Below are positions 24,768 through 33,997 of a stretch of DNA of 64,000 nucleotides, piece after piece. This DNA comes from Marinobacter sp. SS13-12 (GTDB taxonomy: Bacteria > Pseudomonadota > Gammaproteobacteria > Pseudomonadales > Oleiphilaceae), in NCBI RefSeq assembly GCF_030227115.1, contig NZ_JASSUA010000001.1, positions 2,768,551 to 2,832,550 of the forward strand. The letters run 5' to 3'. The position numbers were made by a program, and so were the translations under genes. How positions within the stretch are numbered: position 1 is the stretch's first letter; every line of letters begins with the position of its first letter. The notes under the pieces are model-generated. The model saw only the letters and a list, made by a program, of their open reading frames with translations, did no database searches and was not told the origin of the DNA.

Positions 24768-26304
24768 GATTATTTTGGTCCTTTTGTATCGTATTGAGCG
24801 CGTATATATCGGTGCGGCGGTCCTTCAGGTTGGTGACGGATCCTTCGTTCCGCACCAGCTTGAGTTTCTCCAGATCCATGTCCGAAAACATGATCATCTC
24901 GGTGTTCGGTGTGGTTTCTGCCATGACTGCATCGTGGGGAAAGGCAAAGTCCGATGGCGAGAACACAGAGGATTGGGCATATTGAACGTCGAGATTTTCC
25001 ACCTTGGGCAGGTTACCCACACTGCCGGTGATTACCACGTAACACTCGTTTTCAATGGCCCTGGCCTGGGCGCAGTGGCGAACCCGCAGATAGCCGTTCT
25101 TGGTGTCCGTCCAGAAGGGCACAAGGATGATGTCCACTTCATCACTGGCGGCCAGACGCCCGAGTTCCGGAAACTCAATGTCGTAGCAGATCATGATGGC
25201 AACGCGGCCGGCATCTGTCTCGAACACCTGGAACTTCTCACCACCTTCGATAACCCAGTCACGCCGCTCATGGGGTGTGATGTGGATTTTTCGCTGCTCA
25301 TCCACACGACCATCCCGGTGGCAAAGGTAGGACACGTTGTACACCCGGTCGTTTTCCAGCAGTGGCATGGAACCGGTGATGATATTGATGTTGTAGCTGA
25401 CCGCCATTTCCGACATCTGGTTGCGGAACTGCTCGGTAAAACCGGCCAGGAAACGGATGGCACGGGTCTGGTCCATCTGGTCCGTCAGGCCCATCAATGG
25501 AGCGTTGAAGAACTCCGGAAACAGCGCAAAATCGCTTTTGTAATCCGACAGCGCATCGACGAAATACTCGACTTGCTCGAGAACCTCATCCACGGACGTG
25601 AATTCACGCATCTGCCACTGCACGGCACCCAGCCGTACCTGGGTTTTCTTGACATTCAGAACCGGCGAGGGTGGGGTGTAGAGAATGTTCCGCCACTCCA
25701 GCAGGGTCGCGTAACCCAGTGACTTCTCGTCTTCCGGCAGGTATTTGTGCATCAACCGGGTAACCTGGAAGTCATTGGACAGCTGGAAGCTCAGAATCGG
25801 GTCGTAGATGTCCTTACGATCCACCCGCTGGATGTATTCCTCGGGCGAGTCCCGGTCGGAATACTTGTGGTACCCCGGTATCCGACCGCCCGCCAGGATG
25901 GCGCGCAGGTTCATCGAGCGGCAGAGCTCCTTGCGGGCTTCGTAAAGCCTGCGCCCAAGGCGATAACCGCGATAATCAGGGTGAATAAACACGTCCAGCC
26001 CGTACAGGGAATCGCCCTTGTCGTTATGCCAGAGCTTTTCGTTACGCAGAATCAGGTCGTCGTAGGTGTGGGGATTACTGAAACGCTCATACTTGACGCA
26101 GACCGTCAACGCTATGGCGATCAGTTCGCCGGATTCCTCTATGCATATCTGGCCGTCCGGGAACTGCTCAACCAGCGCCTTGATCGTGTCTTCTGGCCAG
26201 GCACCGCCGATATCATCGTAAACCCTGTCCATCAGCTTCTGGAGCTGGGGGTAGTCATCAATGGTGAGGTTCCGAAGGTTAAGATGCAGTTCTTCATGGG
26301 CCAT
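24757..26304 (-). CDS. Bifunctional GNAT acetyltransferase / carbon-nitrogen hydrolase
   Basis: 515 residues. The N-terminal GNAT domain (about 1-200) has the acetyl-CoA loop region YRGYRLGRRLYEAR. The C-terminal nitrilase-superfamily domain (about 215-500) has the catalytic triad segments FALFPEFFN (Glu), EQRKIHITPHE (Lys) and IMICYDIEFPELG (Cys). This fusion is common in proteobacteria, with amidase or related activity on an unknown substrate. It is cytoplasmic, with no signal peptide. The gene begins at 26304 and diverges from the chemoreceptor gene. Both domains look intact. Confidence 0.9.
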   Translation of the reverse strand: MAHEELHLNLRNLTIDDYPQLQKLMDRVYDDIGGAWPEDTIKALVEQFPDGQICIEESGELIAIALTVCVKYERFSNPHTYDDLILRNEKLWHNDKGDSLYGLDVFIHPDYRGYRLGRRLYEARKELCRSMNLRAILAGGRIPGYHKYSDRDSPEEYIQRVDRKDIYDPILSFQLSNDFQVTRLMHKYLPEDEKSLGYATLLEWRNILYTPPSPVLNVKKTQVRLGAVQWQMREFTSVDEVLEQVEYFVDALSDYKSDFALFPEFFNAPLMGLTDQMDQTRAIRFLAGFTEQFRNQMSEMAVSYNINIITGSMPLLENDRVYNVSYLCHRDGRVDEQRKIHITPHERRDWVIEGGEKFQVFETDAGRVAIMICYDIEFPELGRLAASDEVDIILVPFWTDTKNGYLRVRHCAQARAIENECYVVITGSVGNLPKVENLDVQYAQSSVFSPSDFAFPHDAVMAETTPNTEMIMFSDMDLEKLKLVRNEGSVTNLKDRRTDIYALNTIQKDQNNPDS

Positions 26305-26385
26305 ATACGGCGGCTCCGGTTGGATTCAGGGAAAAATACGCAGACAGGATGCGTTGACTAAAGTTCCTATTTTATCAGATCGCGC

Positions 26386-26412
26386 TAAAGACTTCGCAGC
26401 AAAAGCCGAAAA
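26386..26412 (+). promoter_or_regulatory. Sigma-28 (FliA) promoter of the chemoreceptor gene
   Basis: TAAAGACT (26386-26393), an 11-base spacer, then GCCGAAAA (26405-26412) match the flagellar sigma-28 consensus TAAAGTTT-N11-GCCGATAA in 6/8 and 7/8 positions with exact spacing. It lies about 80 bases before the MCP start codon, on the correct strand. Confidence 0.7.
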
Positions 26413-26490
26413 CAAAACTATACAGAACACAGTGTGCGAAGGCGGTAGGCTCGCACTCCCTGTGTAGAATGAATCAAAAGGACCCGGATA

Positions 26491-28377
26491 ATGAACCTGA
26501 GTTTCGGCCAGAAGTTGCTCATCGCTTTCGGAATACTGCTTGTACTGGTCATGGGGGCCTTCACCATCAGCGGAAACATGAGGCTGCAGAGCACCACGGA
26601 CACCTATGTGGATGCGTTGATCGAAGATACAGTGGCCCAGAGTACGTCCAGTATCGCTGATTGGCTCAACACCCGCCTGACCATGACCGAAGCGACCGCA
26701 AAGGCACTGGAATCCGTCACTACCGATCAGGAGGCCCGGGTGATACTGGCTGCAGCCACAACCGGGGGTGGGTTTATCGACGTGTATGTCGGCCGGGATG
26801 ACGGCTATATGCTGATGAAGGACGATGCCTCGGAAGCCACGCTTCCGGATGACTTCGATCCCCGTACCCGCCCCTGGTTCAAGCAGGCGAAACAGACGGG
26901 AACTGCCTCCTTCACTGAACCCTACCTGGATGCAGGCACGGGCGGAACCATCATTTCCACCCTGGCGCCGGTGAAGCGCGGCGACTATGAAGGCGTGATC
27001 GGTGGCGATATTGCACTGAAAACCATCGAGCAGGCCCTCTCTGCCATTACCCTGGCTGATACCGGCTATGCCGCGCTGATCAGTGATGACGGTACCGTTC
27101 TTTTTCACCCGGACCAGAGCCTGGTAGGCAAGGACATCAGCGGGCTGCTGGGGGAAGCACCGCAGCTTGGCGGTGACACCCACCGCTATGAGTCAGACGA
27201 AGTCAGCTGGACGGCCAGTTTTCACCCCATTGCCGATGCACGTGGCGTTGACTGGTATCTCGGCACCTTTATCAATGAAGACAAAATCAACGCGCCGGTA
27301 CAGGCGGCCCGGGTGACCGGGCTGATCATTGCGGTTATTGGTCTGCTGGTATCGCTGGTTGTTCTGCATTTCGGTATACGTGTACTGATGGCCCCGGTCA
27401 GAAAGCTGAATCGCGCCATGTCGTCCATCGCCAGTGGCGAGGCCGATCTGACCAAGCGCCTGGATGATAGCGCCAGTGACGAATTCGGCACACTGGCCCG
27501 GGAGTTCAACAGCTTTGTCGAAAACATCCAGAACGTTGTCCGGGACGTTCAGCAGGGCACTGCAGAGCTTGGGGAAAACGTAGCCTCCCTGCGGGAGACC
27601 GCCAGCACAAGCCGCGGCAGTGTTGAAAAACAGCAGGCTGAAGTTGATATGGTGGCCACCGCCATCAACGAAATGTCCGCCGCGGCCGGCGAGATTGCCC
27701 AAAGCGCCCAGCAAACCGCAGACGCTGCCAACACCGCCGACTCTGACTCCCGCGATTCGCTGGAAACGGTTGCCGCATCCAGGGACGCTGTGCAGAAACT
27801 GTCCAAAGAGATCAACGCTGCCGCTGAAGTTATCGACAAGCTCGGCAAAGACGTGACCGAAATTACCTCGGTGCTGGAAGTGATTCAGGGTATTGCCGAG
27901 CAGACCAACCTGTTGGCTCTGAACGCCGCAATTGAAGCAGCAAGGGCAGGGGACGCGGGCCGCGGATTTGCGGTGGTGGCAGACGAAGTGCGTAATCTGG
28001 CCCGCCGCACCCAGGACAGCACTAAAGAAATCAACAACATGATTGAACGTCTGCAGAGTGGTGCCAACAATGCGGTTGACGTTATGAAGGCATCAACGGC
28101 TGTATCCAATGTCAGTATGGAAAAGGCCCAGGATGCCATGGAAGCGCTCAACCGGATTGCAGATGCCATTACGTCTATTAGCCAGATGACGTCCCAGATT
28201 GCGACCGCTTCAGAGGAGCAGACATCGGTCACCGAAGAGCTGAATTCGTCCATCACCCGCATTGCAGATGAGGGGCAGGAGGCTGCCAAGGCTGCCAGTG
28301 AAAACGACGTTTACAGTGGGCAGATAGAATCGATCGGAGCAGCCCTCAGCCAGAACGTTTCAAGGTTCAAAGTCTGA
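26491..28377 (+). CDS. Methyl-accepting chemotaxis protein with periplasmic Cache domain
   Basis: A 628-residue transmembrane chemoreceptor. An N-terminal membrane helix (about 8-28) is followed by a dCache-like sensor (about 35-270, with [16 protein letters not shown] and [15 protein letters not shown]), a second helix (about 275-298), a HAMP domain and the cytoplasmic signalling coiled coil with the conserved hairpin tip near [18 protein letters not shown] and [20 protein letters not shown]. It senses a small ligand, likely an organic or amino acid as in other dCache receptors, and controls CheA. Start ATG at 26491 follows AAAAGGA. Transcription is likely by sigma-28. Its end overlaps the convergent gene by 18 bases. 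Confidence 0.93.
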   Translation: MNLSFGQKLLIAFGILLVLVMGAFTISGNMRLQSTTDTYVDALIEDTVAQSTSSIADWLNTRLTMTEATAKALESVTTDQEARVILAAATTGGGFIDVYVGRDDGYMLMKDDASEATLPDDFDPRTRPWFKQAKQTGTASFTEPYLDAGTGGTIISTLAPVKRGDYEGVIGGDIALKTIEQALSAITLADTGYAALISDDGTVLFHPDQSLVGKDISGLLGEAPQLGGDTHRYESDEVSWTASFHPIADARGVDWYLGTFINEDKINAPVQAARVTGLIIAVIGLLVSLVVLHFGIRVLMAPVRKLNRAMSSIASGEADLTKRLDDSASDEFGTLAREFNSFVENIQNVVRDVQQGTAELGENVASLRETASTSRGSVEKQQAEVDMVATAINEMSAAAGEIAQSAQQTADAANTADSDSRDSLETVAASRDAVQKLSKEINAAAEVIDKLGKDVTEITSVLEVIQGIAEQTNLLALNAAIEAARAGDAGRGFAVVADEVRNLARRTQDSTKEINNMIERLQSGANNAVDVMKASTAVSNVSMEKAQDAMEALNRIADAITSISQMTSQIATASEEQTSVTEELNSSITRIADEGQEAAKAASENDVYSGQIESIGAALSQNVSRFKV

Positions 28378-29319
28378 GCCGGCTTCGTCTGACGAAGACA
28401 GGTTATTGATGCGCCGCTGCAGATTCATGAGGGTGTGGCGGCCAATGGCCAGGGACTCCTCGGTCAGGTATGGGTTGTTCAGTACGAGCATTTTTCGCTC
28501 TCCGAGGTCCAGTGCTTTCATTGCCCTGCCGTAGAAATGGTCCAGGTACTTGCCAAAACTGCCGTCATGGATGGCCCGCTCCATGCCCAGCTGTAAACGC
28601 TGGGCGGTTTCGTGGTCACGGCGGCTGACAAAAAAGTAGGATGGCATGGGGTAGGCAATCAGCAAGTCCGGTTCGATGGCCAGATTCGTGTTGCCCTGCA
28701 TCTCCAGATCAAACAGCACTTCGCTGACCCCTCGCGCGAAACACTCGAACCGATGATTCTCCAGCATCCGGAAAAGAATTTCGTACCGTGAGTGGGTAAT
28801 GACCGTGACGCCATTGGCCTCGAGTATCTCGGTATCCGGCCAGTGGGTACCCTGGCCTACCCGGATTCCGGCTTTCTGCAGGTCTGAAATGCTGTTGATG
28901 CCTTCAAACATTGGCAGTGATTCCTGCAGTACCACACAGACCCTGAACCCCAGTAACCCGCCGTCAATAGGAAGGGGGATGGCACGGAGGTTGCCCTCGC
29001 GCTCATCGGATGTGGCGACATTGGCAATATCAACAAGTGTGGATGCCGGCTGTTCCAGTTCCCGGACAACCCGACCCTGTGCCATTTCAGGGCTACGGGT
29101 TATTGTGAAGGAGCCGTATTCAGGGGTTTTTTCGAACGCCAGAGAAACCAGGGCACGGATCGGAGGGCTGTCGTAGTTTCGATACCACAGGCGGTACTCG
29201 TTGTGTGGGGATACATTGGCCGCGCCGATGGAGGCGGGCCGCTCGGCAGACAATACGACACCGGCGCCGCAGCACAAATACACCAGACCCAACATCCAAC
29301 CCGTACGTCCCGATTTCAT
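28360..29319 (-). CDS. Periplasmic binding-type protein (SBP_bac_3-like), possibly sensory
   Basis: About 319 residues with a signal peptide ([20 protein letters not shown], cleavage near LSAE). The body resembles type 2 extracellular solute-binding proteins: [15 protein letters not shown] near the start, [20 protein letters not shown] in the middle, and [22 protein letters not shown] near the end. No transporter genes are nearby, so it may serve a receptor rather than uptake. The start at 29319 has GGAGG about 10 bases upstream; a longer frame to 29433 lacks a signal. It converges on the chemoreceptor gene with an 18-base overlap; a sensing partnership is possible but unproven. Confidence 0.7.
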   Translation of the reverse strand: MKSGRTGWMLGLVYLCCGAGVVLSAERPASIGAANVSPHNEYRLWYRNYDSPPIRALVSLAFEKTPEYGSFTITRSPEMAQGRVVRELEQPASTLVDIANVATSDEREGNLRAIPLPIDGGLLGFRVCVVLQESLPMFEGINSISDLQKAGIRVGQGTHWPDTEILEANGVTVITHSRYEILFRMLENHRFECFARGVSEVLFDLEMQGNTNLAIEPDLLIAYPMPSYFFVSRRDHETAQRLQLGMERAIHDGSFGKYLDHFYGRAMKALDLGERKMLVLNNPYLTEESLAIGRHTLMNLQRRINNLSSSDEAGSDFEP

Positions 29320-29524
29320 CGGGCGCTGCCTCCTGCATTCATTCGCACTCTCCTTGCCCCGGCTTTCTGCGACACCAGAGCAGTTTAGGCGAATTTCCCG
29401 GACGTAACAGGAATTGCTGACCGAAATCGGCAAAAATAGTTGCGGATGCTTTCGCCGAGCTGTAATTATCTACGCCTGTTGGTCCGGCCTGCCGGAAATA
29501 GAGGTCTTCAGGAGAGAGCAAAAC

Positions 29525-30076
29525 ATGGCGTTAATCGATAATCTGATCGGAGCGACGGGACAATGGGTATCTGCGTCCGACCCGAAAGCCCGCATTACAC
29601 AGCCGCTGGCCTGGCTGCGAAAAACCAGTGGCTATGCAGCTGTAAACCGGATTATCGGGCTTTCGATCCCGTTCGCGCCCCGCAATGGTTTCAGCGTAGA
29701 AGAAGTGCGGCCCGGTTTCGTAAAAGCGAAAATACGTCTGAAAGGTAACAAGAACCACTTTGGCAGCCTTTATGCCGGCGCTTATTTTCTGGTGGCTGAA
29801 ATACCCGGTGGCGTGCTCACCCTGTTCGATCTGGGCCCGGCTTATACCCCGATCCTCAAAGAGATGACCCTGCAATTCCTGCAGCCGGCCAATTCGGATG
29901 TGTTTGTGGAGTTTTCGCTGGATAAAGCGACGGTTGAAGCCATCAAGGCCGAAGCAGATCAGACCGGCCGGGCTGCGTTTGCACTGGAGGGCACTCTGTA
30001 CGACCAACAGGGCAATCACGTGGCAACGTCTGTTGCCCAGTACCGGGTTCGCAAGAAGGGATTCAAGGCTTCGTAA
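29525..30076 (+). CDS. DUF4442 (hotdog-fold thioesterase-like) protein
   Basis: A cytoplasmic protein of about 183 residues. The segment VKAKIRLKGNKNHFGSLYAG followed by AYFLVAEIPGGVL and a beta-rich end (EGTLYDQQGNHVATSVAQYRV) is the DUF4442 hotdog pattern, related to acyl-CoA thioesterases such as the YiiD C-terminal domain. The substrate is unknown. The ATG at 29525 (MALIDNLIGATGQ) has GGAGAGAGC upstream; a longer frame from 29414 is less likely. It ends 9 bases from the convergent recQ gene. Confidence 0.8.
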   Translation: MALIDNLIGATGQWVSASDPKARITQPLAWLRKTSGYAAVNRIIGLSIPFAPRNGFSVEEVRPGFVKAKIRLKGNKNHFGSLYAGAYFLVAEIPGGVLTLFDLGPAYTPILKEMTLQFLQPANSDVFVEFSLDKATVEAIKAEADQTGRAAFALEGTLYDQQGNHVATSVAQYRVRKKGFKAS

Positions 30077-30085
30077 TTCATCGAA

Positions 30086-31945
30086 TCACAGGCCGTCCAG
30101 CTCCCGCAGGGCGGCCAGGAAGGTATCTCCGTATTTCTCCAGCTTTGCAGCACCCACACCGTTGATCTCGGCCATTTCAGCCAGACTGTTCGGGCGTTTT
30201 TCCAGAATCTCGAACAGCGTGGCATCGTGGAAGATCACGTAGGGCGGCACGCCTTTTTCTTCCGCCAGAGCCTTACGACAGGCCCGTAAAGCCTCCCATC
30301 CAGCCTTGTCGGTTATCTGGTCGGCAATCTTGCGACGTCCCGATGTGCCTGAGGAATTGCGACCTCCGGAGGATTTGACCACCGGGTCCTTACGCAACTG
30401 GATCGGCACTTCGCCTTTGAGCAATGGCCGGCATTCCTCTGTGAGCTGGAGCGCACCGTAACCTTCCGGATCTGCCCTGAGGTAGCCGTTGGCCACCAGT
30501 TGCCGGAACACCGATTTCCAGTCGTTGGCCGACAACTCGGTGCCTATGCCGTAGGTGGACACGGCCTGATGCCCGAACTGGAGAATGCGTTCGTTCTCTG
30601 CGCCCCGCAGAACGTCTATAAGGTAGGTAACACCAAACCGCTGTCCGGTTCTGAACACGCAGGAAAGGGCTTTCTGGACGGCAAGCTTGCCATCCCAGGT
30701 TTCCGGCGGATTCAGGCAGGTATCGCAGTTACCACAGGGTTGCTCCAGGGTATCGCCAAAATAGCGCAGAAGTACCTGGCGGCGGCAACTCGTCACCTCG
30801 CACAGGCCCAGCATGGCGTCCAGCTTCTGGCGCTCGACGCGCTTGAAATGGTCGTTACCCATGGAACCTTCAAGCATCTGGCGCAGCTTGATGACATCCT
30901 GCAGGCCGTAGACCATCCAGGCAGTCGAGGGCTTTCCGTCACGGCCGGCACGGCCGGTTTCCTGATAGTAGGCCTCCAGGCTTTTGGGCAGGTCCAGATG
31001 GGCAACAAACCGCACATCCGGCTTGTCGATCCCCATGCCGAAGGCGATGGTGGCTACGATGATCACACCGTCTTCACGCAGGAATCGCTCCTGATGCCGC
31101 GACCGGTCTCCGGCATTCAGACCGGCGTGGTAGGGCAGTGCGGTGTAGCCTTTGTCGCTGAGCATCTTCGCCGTTGCGTCTACCTTGTTGCGGGAGAGGC
31201 AATAGACGATGCCGCAGTCACCATCATGTTCTGCTTTAATAAAGTCGAGTAATTGCTTGTTAGCGTTGGTTTTAGGTGCAATGCGATACTGAATATTGGG
31301 GCGGTCGAACCCGCTGATAAAGTGGCGGGCTTCGGTCAGTGACAACCTTTCAGCAATTTCCTTGCGGGTTCGCTCATCTGCCGTGGCCGTCAGTGCGATG
31401 CGGGGTATACCGGGGAATTCATGGGCCAGGCGGCTTAATTCAAGATAGTCGGAACGGAAATCGTGGCCCCACTGGGATACGCAGTGCGCCTCATCAATTG
31501 CAAACAGGGAAATGGAGGCGTGATGCAGCAAATCCAGGGTGCGCGGCTGGATTAAGCGCTCCGGTGCGCAGTACAGCAGGTCCAGCTCCCCGGTCATCAG
31601 GGCGTTTTCGGTATCACGGGCCTGCTCGAAATCCATCGTGGAGTTCAGGAAAGCTGCCCGCACGCCCAGTTCTCTCAAGGCGGCCACCTGATCCTGCATC
31701 AATGCAATCAGCGGAGATATCACAATCGCCGTCCCGGCACGAACAAGGGCCGGCACCTGGTAACACAGTGATTTACCGCCACCGGTGGGCATCAACACCA
31801 GCGCATCACCGCCGTTGACCACCTCACGGATAATGTCACCCTGCAGTGGTCTGAAGGTCTCGTAGCCGAATATGCGATGCAGGACTTCTTCCGGGTCCTG
31901 ATCTGAAACACGGGGGCGCACTGTGCTTAGTTCTGCAAAATCCAT
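30086..31945 (-). CDS. recQ: ATP-dependent DNA helicase RecQ
   Basis: About 619 residues, the normal RecQ length. Motif 0 [14 protein letters not shown], Walker A MPTGGGKS (Lys 58), DEAH box [16 protein letters not shown], and motif [15 protein letters not shown] are present. The zinc-binding site ([12 protein letters not shown] then CGNCDTC) and RQC winged helix follow, and a C-terminal HRDC domain ([21 protein letters not shown]) closes the protein. It unwinds DNA 3' to 5' in recombinational repair. The start at 31945 (MDFAELSTV) was preferred to longer frames. It diverges from the acyltransferase gene. Confidence 0.95.
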   Translation of the reverse strand: MDFAELSTVRPRVSDQDPEEVLHRIFGYETFRPLQGDIIREVVNGGDALVLMPTGGGKSLCYQVPALVRAGTAIVISPLIALMQDQVAALRELGVRAAFLNSTMDFEQARDTENALMTGELDLLYCAPERLIQPRTLDLLHHASISLFAIDEAHCVSQWGHDFRSDYLELSRLAHEFPGIPRIALTATADERTRKEIAERLSLTEARHFISGFDRPNIQYRIAPKTNANKQLLDFIKAEHDGDCGIVYCLSRNKVDATAKMLSDKGYTALPYHAGLNAGDRSRHQERFLREDGVIIVATIAFGMGIDKPDVRFVAHLDLPKSLEAYYQETGRAGRDGKPSTAWMVYGLQDVIKLRQMLEGSMGNDHFKRVERQKLDAMLGLCEVTSCRRQVLLRYFGDTLEQPCGNCDTCLNPPETWDGKLAVQKALSCVFRTGQRFGVTYLIDVLRGAENERILQFGHQAVSTYGIGTELSANDWKSVFRQLVANGYLRADPEGYGALQLTEECRPLLKGEVPIQLRKDPVVKSSGGRNSSGTSGRRKIADQITDKAGWEALRACRKALAEEKGVPPYVIFHDATLFEILEKRPNSLAEMAEINGVGAAKLEKYGDTFLAALRELDGL

Positions 31946-32097
31946 GACTTGGCCGGCGGTGTTGGTTGACGGTAAAAATGTGCCGTTCTGGCAGGCTGTG
32001 CATGATACCAGAATCCCGTCACGGAATCGGCGGAGACAAACAAACCTTTTAACGGCTACAATGCGGCTTTTTTCTGCACCCAACAAACAGGATCTCC

Positions 32098-33303
32098 ATG
32101 CAGGAATTTGATGCCATCCGTCCCTATTCGGACGACGAAACCGGAAATGCGATCAACAAACTGGTCCGGGACCCGGGATTTCTGGATATGATTGGCCGCT
32201 TCAAATCGCCTACGCTGGCGAAATGGGCGCCTTCCATACTCCGGATATGGGTAAAACGCTGGCTGGTCAGTCACTTTGCCGGCATTGCCCGCATTGATGA
32301 TCTCCAGGCCAGGCTGTCAGGCTATGTCGGCGAACTGGTGGACAACACGACTACCCGTGTCACCCACAGCGGACTGGAGAATCTGAACAAACACAGTGCC
32401 CATCTGTTTATCTCCAACCACCGGGATATCGTCTTCGACCCCATGGTGGTGAACTACCTGTTGTTTGCCAACGGCTTCAAGACCACCCGGATTGCCATTG
32501 GCGACAACCTGTTGGCCAACCGTGTTTTCGCGGAATTGATGAGGCTTAACAAAAGCTTTGTGGTGCGCCGAAATATGACCAGCCCGCGGGAAATGCGCGA
32601 CGCCTATATCATGCTCTCGTCCTTTATCAATCACAGCATCGACAATAACGAAAGCATCTGGATTGCACAGCGGGAAGGCCGCGCCAAGAATGGTCTTGAT
32701 TTTACAGATCCCGCCATCATCAAAATGTTCTACATGAGCAAGAAGAAAAGCGGGCTGGCATTTGGTGAGGCCATGAACCGGCTGCATATTGTTCCGGTGT
32801 CCATTGCCTATGAGTACGACCCTTGCGATGTGGACAAGGCTCGCGCACTGGAGACGCGCGCCCGGACAGGCGAGTACATCAAGCGGGAAGGAGAGGATAC
32901 GGATCAGATCATGAAGGGCCTGACCGGCTTCAAAGGGCACGTGCATGTGCATTTCGGTGCCCCCATTGCTGACGCGGAAGACAACCCGAAAGATCTGGCA
33001 GCGCGGATAGACCGTGAGATGCACGCCAACTACCATCTGCATACCTCAAACCTGGTGGCGTACCAGCAAAGGGGCATTCACCCGGATTCACACGCCACCA
33101 GGGATACCGTGAGCGATGCGGTGGTAACAGCAGAGGCCTGGTCAGCGGCGGAAATCGAAGCGGCCGAAGCAGAAATGGAACGAAGGCTCGACGCGTGCGA
33201 CCCGGCCATCCGCCCGTACCTGCTGGATATGTACGCCAACCCTGTAATAACGGCCCTGGAAGCACACAATGGTCAGATGAATTCATCATCAGAACATTCC
33301 TGA
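32098..33303 (+). CDS. 1-acyl-glycerol-phosphate acyltransferase-like protein (PlsC domain)
   Basis: A 401-residue protein with an acyltransferase domain (about 90-320). The active-site histidine motif reads [10 protein letters not shown], with five residues rather than four between His and the last Asp; a later block [16 protein letters not shown] corresponds to the substrate-binding motif. There are long N- and C-terminal extensions (the latter rich in Glu and Ala) not found in PlsC. It probably acylates a phospholipid precursor at the inner membrane surface; which acceptor is used is not certain. The esterase gene follows 15 bases downstream in the same direction. Confidence 0.8.
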   Translation: MQEFDAIRPYSDDETGNAINKLVRDPGFLDMIGRFKSPTLAKWAPSILRIWVKRWLVSHFAGIARIDDLQARLSGYVGELVDNTTTRVTHSGLENLNKHSAHLFISNHRDIVFDPMVVNYLLFANGFKTTRIAIGDNLLANRVFAELMRLNKSFVVRRNMTSPREMRDAYIMLSSFINHSIDNNESIWIAQREGRAKNGLDFTDPAIIKMFYMSKKKSGLAFGEAMNRLHIVPVSIAYEYDPCDVDKARALETRARTGEYIKREGEDTDQIMKGLTGFKGHVHVHFGAPIADAEDNPKDLAARIDREMHANYHLHTSNLVAYQQRGIHPDSHATRDTVSDAVVTAEAWSAAEIEAAEAEMERRLDACDPAIRPYLLDMYANPVITALEAHNGQMNSSSEHS

Positions 33304-33318
33304 TACCCGAGGTATTTT

Positions 33319-33978
33319 GTGAAAGAGCTCGAATACATTGAACTGGAAACCAGACCCAATCCGACCGCAGCGGTTATCTGGCTTCATGGCCTGGGTGCCA
33401 GTGGCCACGATTTTGAGCCGGTGGTGCCGGAACTTGGACTGCCGGAAGATGCCGCAGTTCGTTTCATCTTTCCCCACGCGCCCAATATGCCTGTGACCAT
33501 TAATGGTGGCATGACCATGCCAGCCTGGTACGACATCAAGGCCATGGACATCGACCGGATAGTGGATACGAACCAGTTGATGGCGTCATCCGACGCCGTC
33601 GCCAAACTGGTGGACCGGGAAATTGAACGCGGTGTAAACAGCGAGAACATCATTATCGCTGGTTTCTCCCAGGGTGGCGCAGTGGCCTACGAACTGGGGT
33701 TGAGCTACCCGAAGCGCCTGGGTGGCATTCTGGCGTTGTCCACTTACTTTGCGACCGCGAAAACCGTTGAAATTTCCGATGCCAATCGCGGCATCCCCAT
33801 CAACATCTATCATGGCACCCATGATCCGATGGTGCCGGAGTCACTCGGGAGGCTGAGCGTGGAGCAGCTTGAGGAACTCGGCTTCAAGCCCTCCTATCAG
33901 ACCTTCCCCATGGAGCACAGCGTGTGCCTTGAGGAAGTACAGGATATTGGCCGTTTTATCCGCACACACGTTCTGTAA
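33319..33978 (+). CDS. Carboxylesterase/lysophospholipase of the alpha/beta hydrolase fold
   Basis: 219 residues, matching the size of the bacterial carboxylesterase II/acyl-protein thioesterase group. The segment AAVIWLHGLGASGHDFEPVV holds the oxyanion hole; the nucleophile elbow is GFSQGGAVA; the acid is in YHGTHDPMVP and the His in FPMEHSVCLEE. It hydrolyses short acyl esters or lysophospholipids. The start is GTG at 33319, with GAGGT a few bases upstream. It lies directly after the acyltransferase gene and converges on glgP. Confidence 0.9.
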   Translation: MKELEYIELETRPNPTAAVIWLHGLGASGHDFEPVVPELGLPEDAAVRFIFPHAPNMPVTINGGMTMPAWYDIKAMDIDRIVDTNQLMASSDAVAKLVDREIERGVNSENIIIAGFSQGGAVAYELGLSYPKRLGGILALSTYFATAKTVEISDANRGIPINIYHGTHDPMVPESLGRLSVEQLEELGFKPSYQTFPMEHSVCLEEVQDIGRFIRTHVL

Positions 33979-33997
33979 CGCCTTGCCATGCAAGGGC

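Noticed and set aside
24604..25722. Plus-strand open frame of 372 codons opposite the GNAT-nitrilase gene
   Set aside because: The minus-strand protein has full catalytic motifs; the plus frame has none.
33981..33995. CCTTGC-CAT-GCAAGG between esterase and glgP as a bidirectional terminator
   Set aside because: The stem is short, the loop is only three bases and neither side has a T run.
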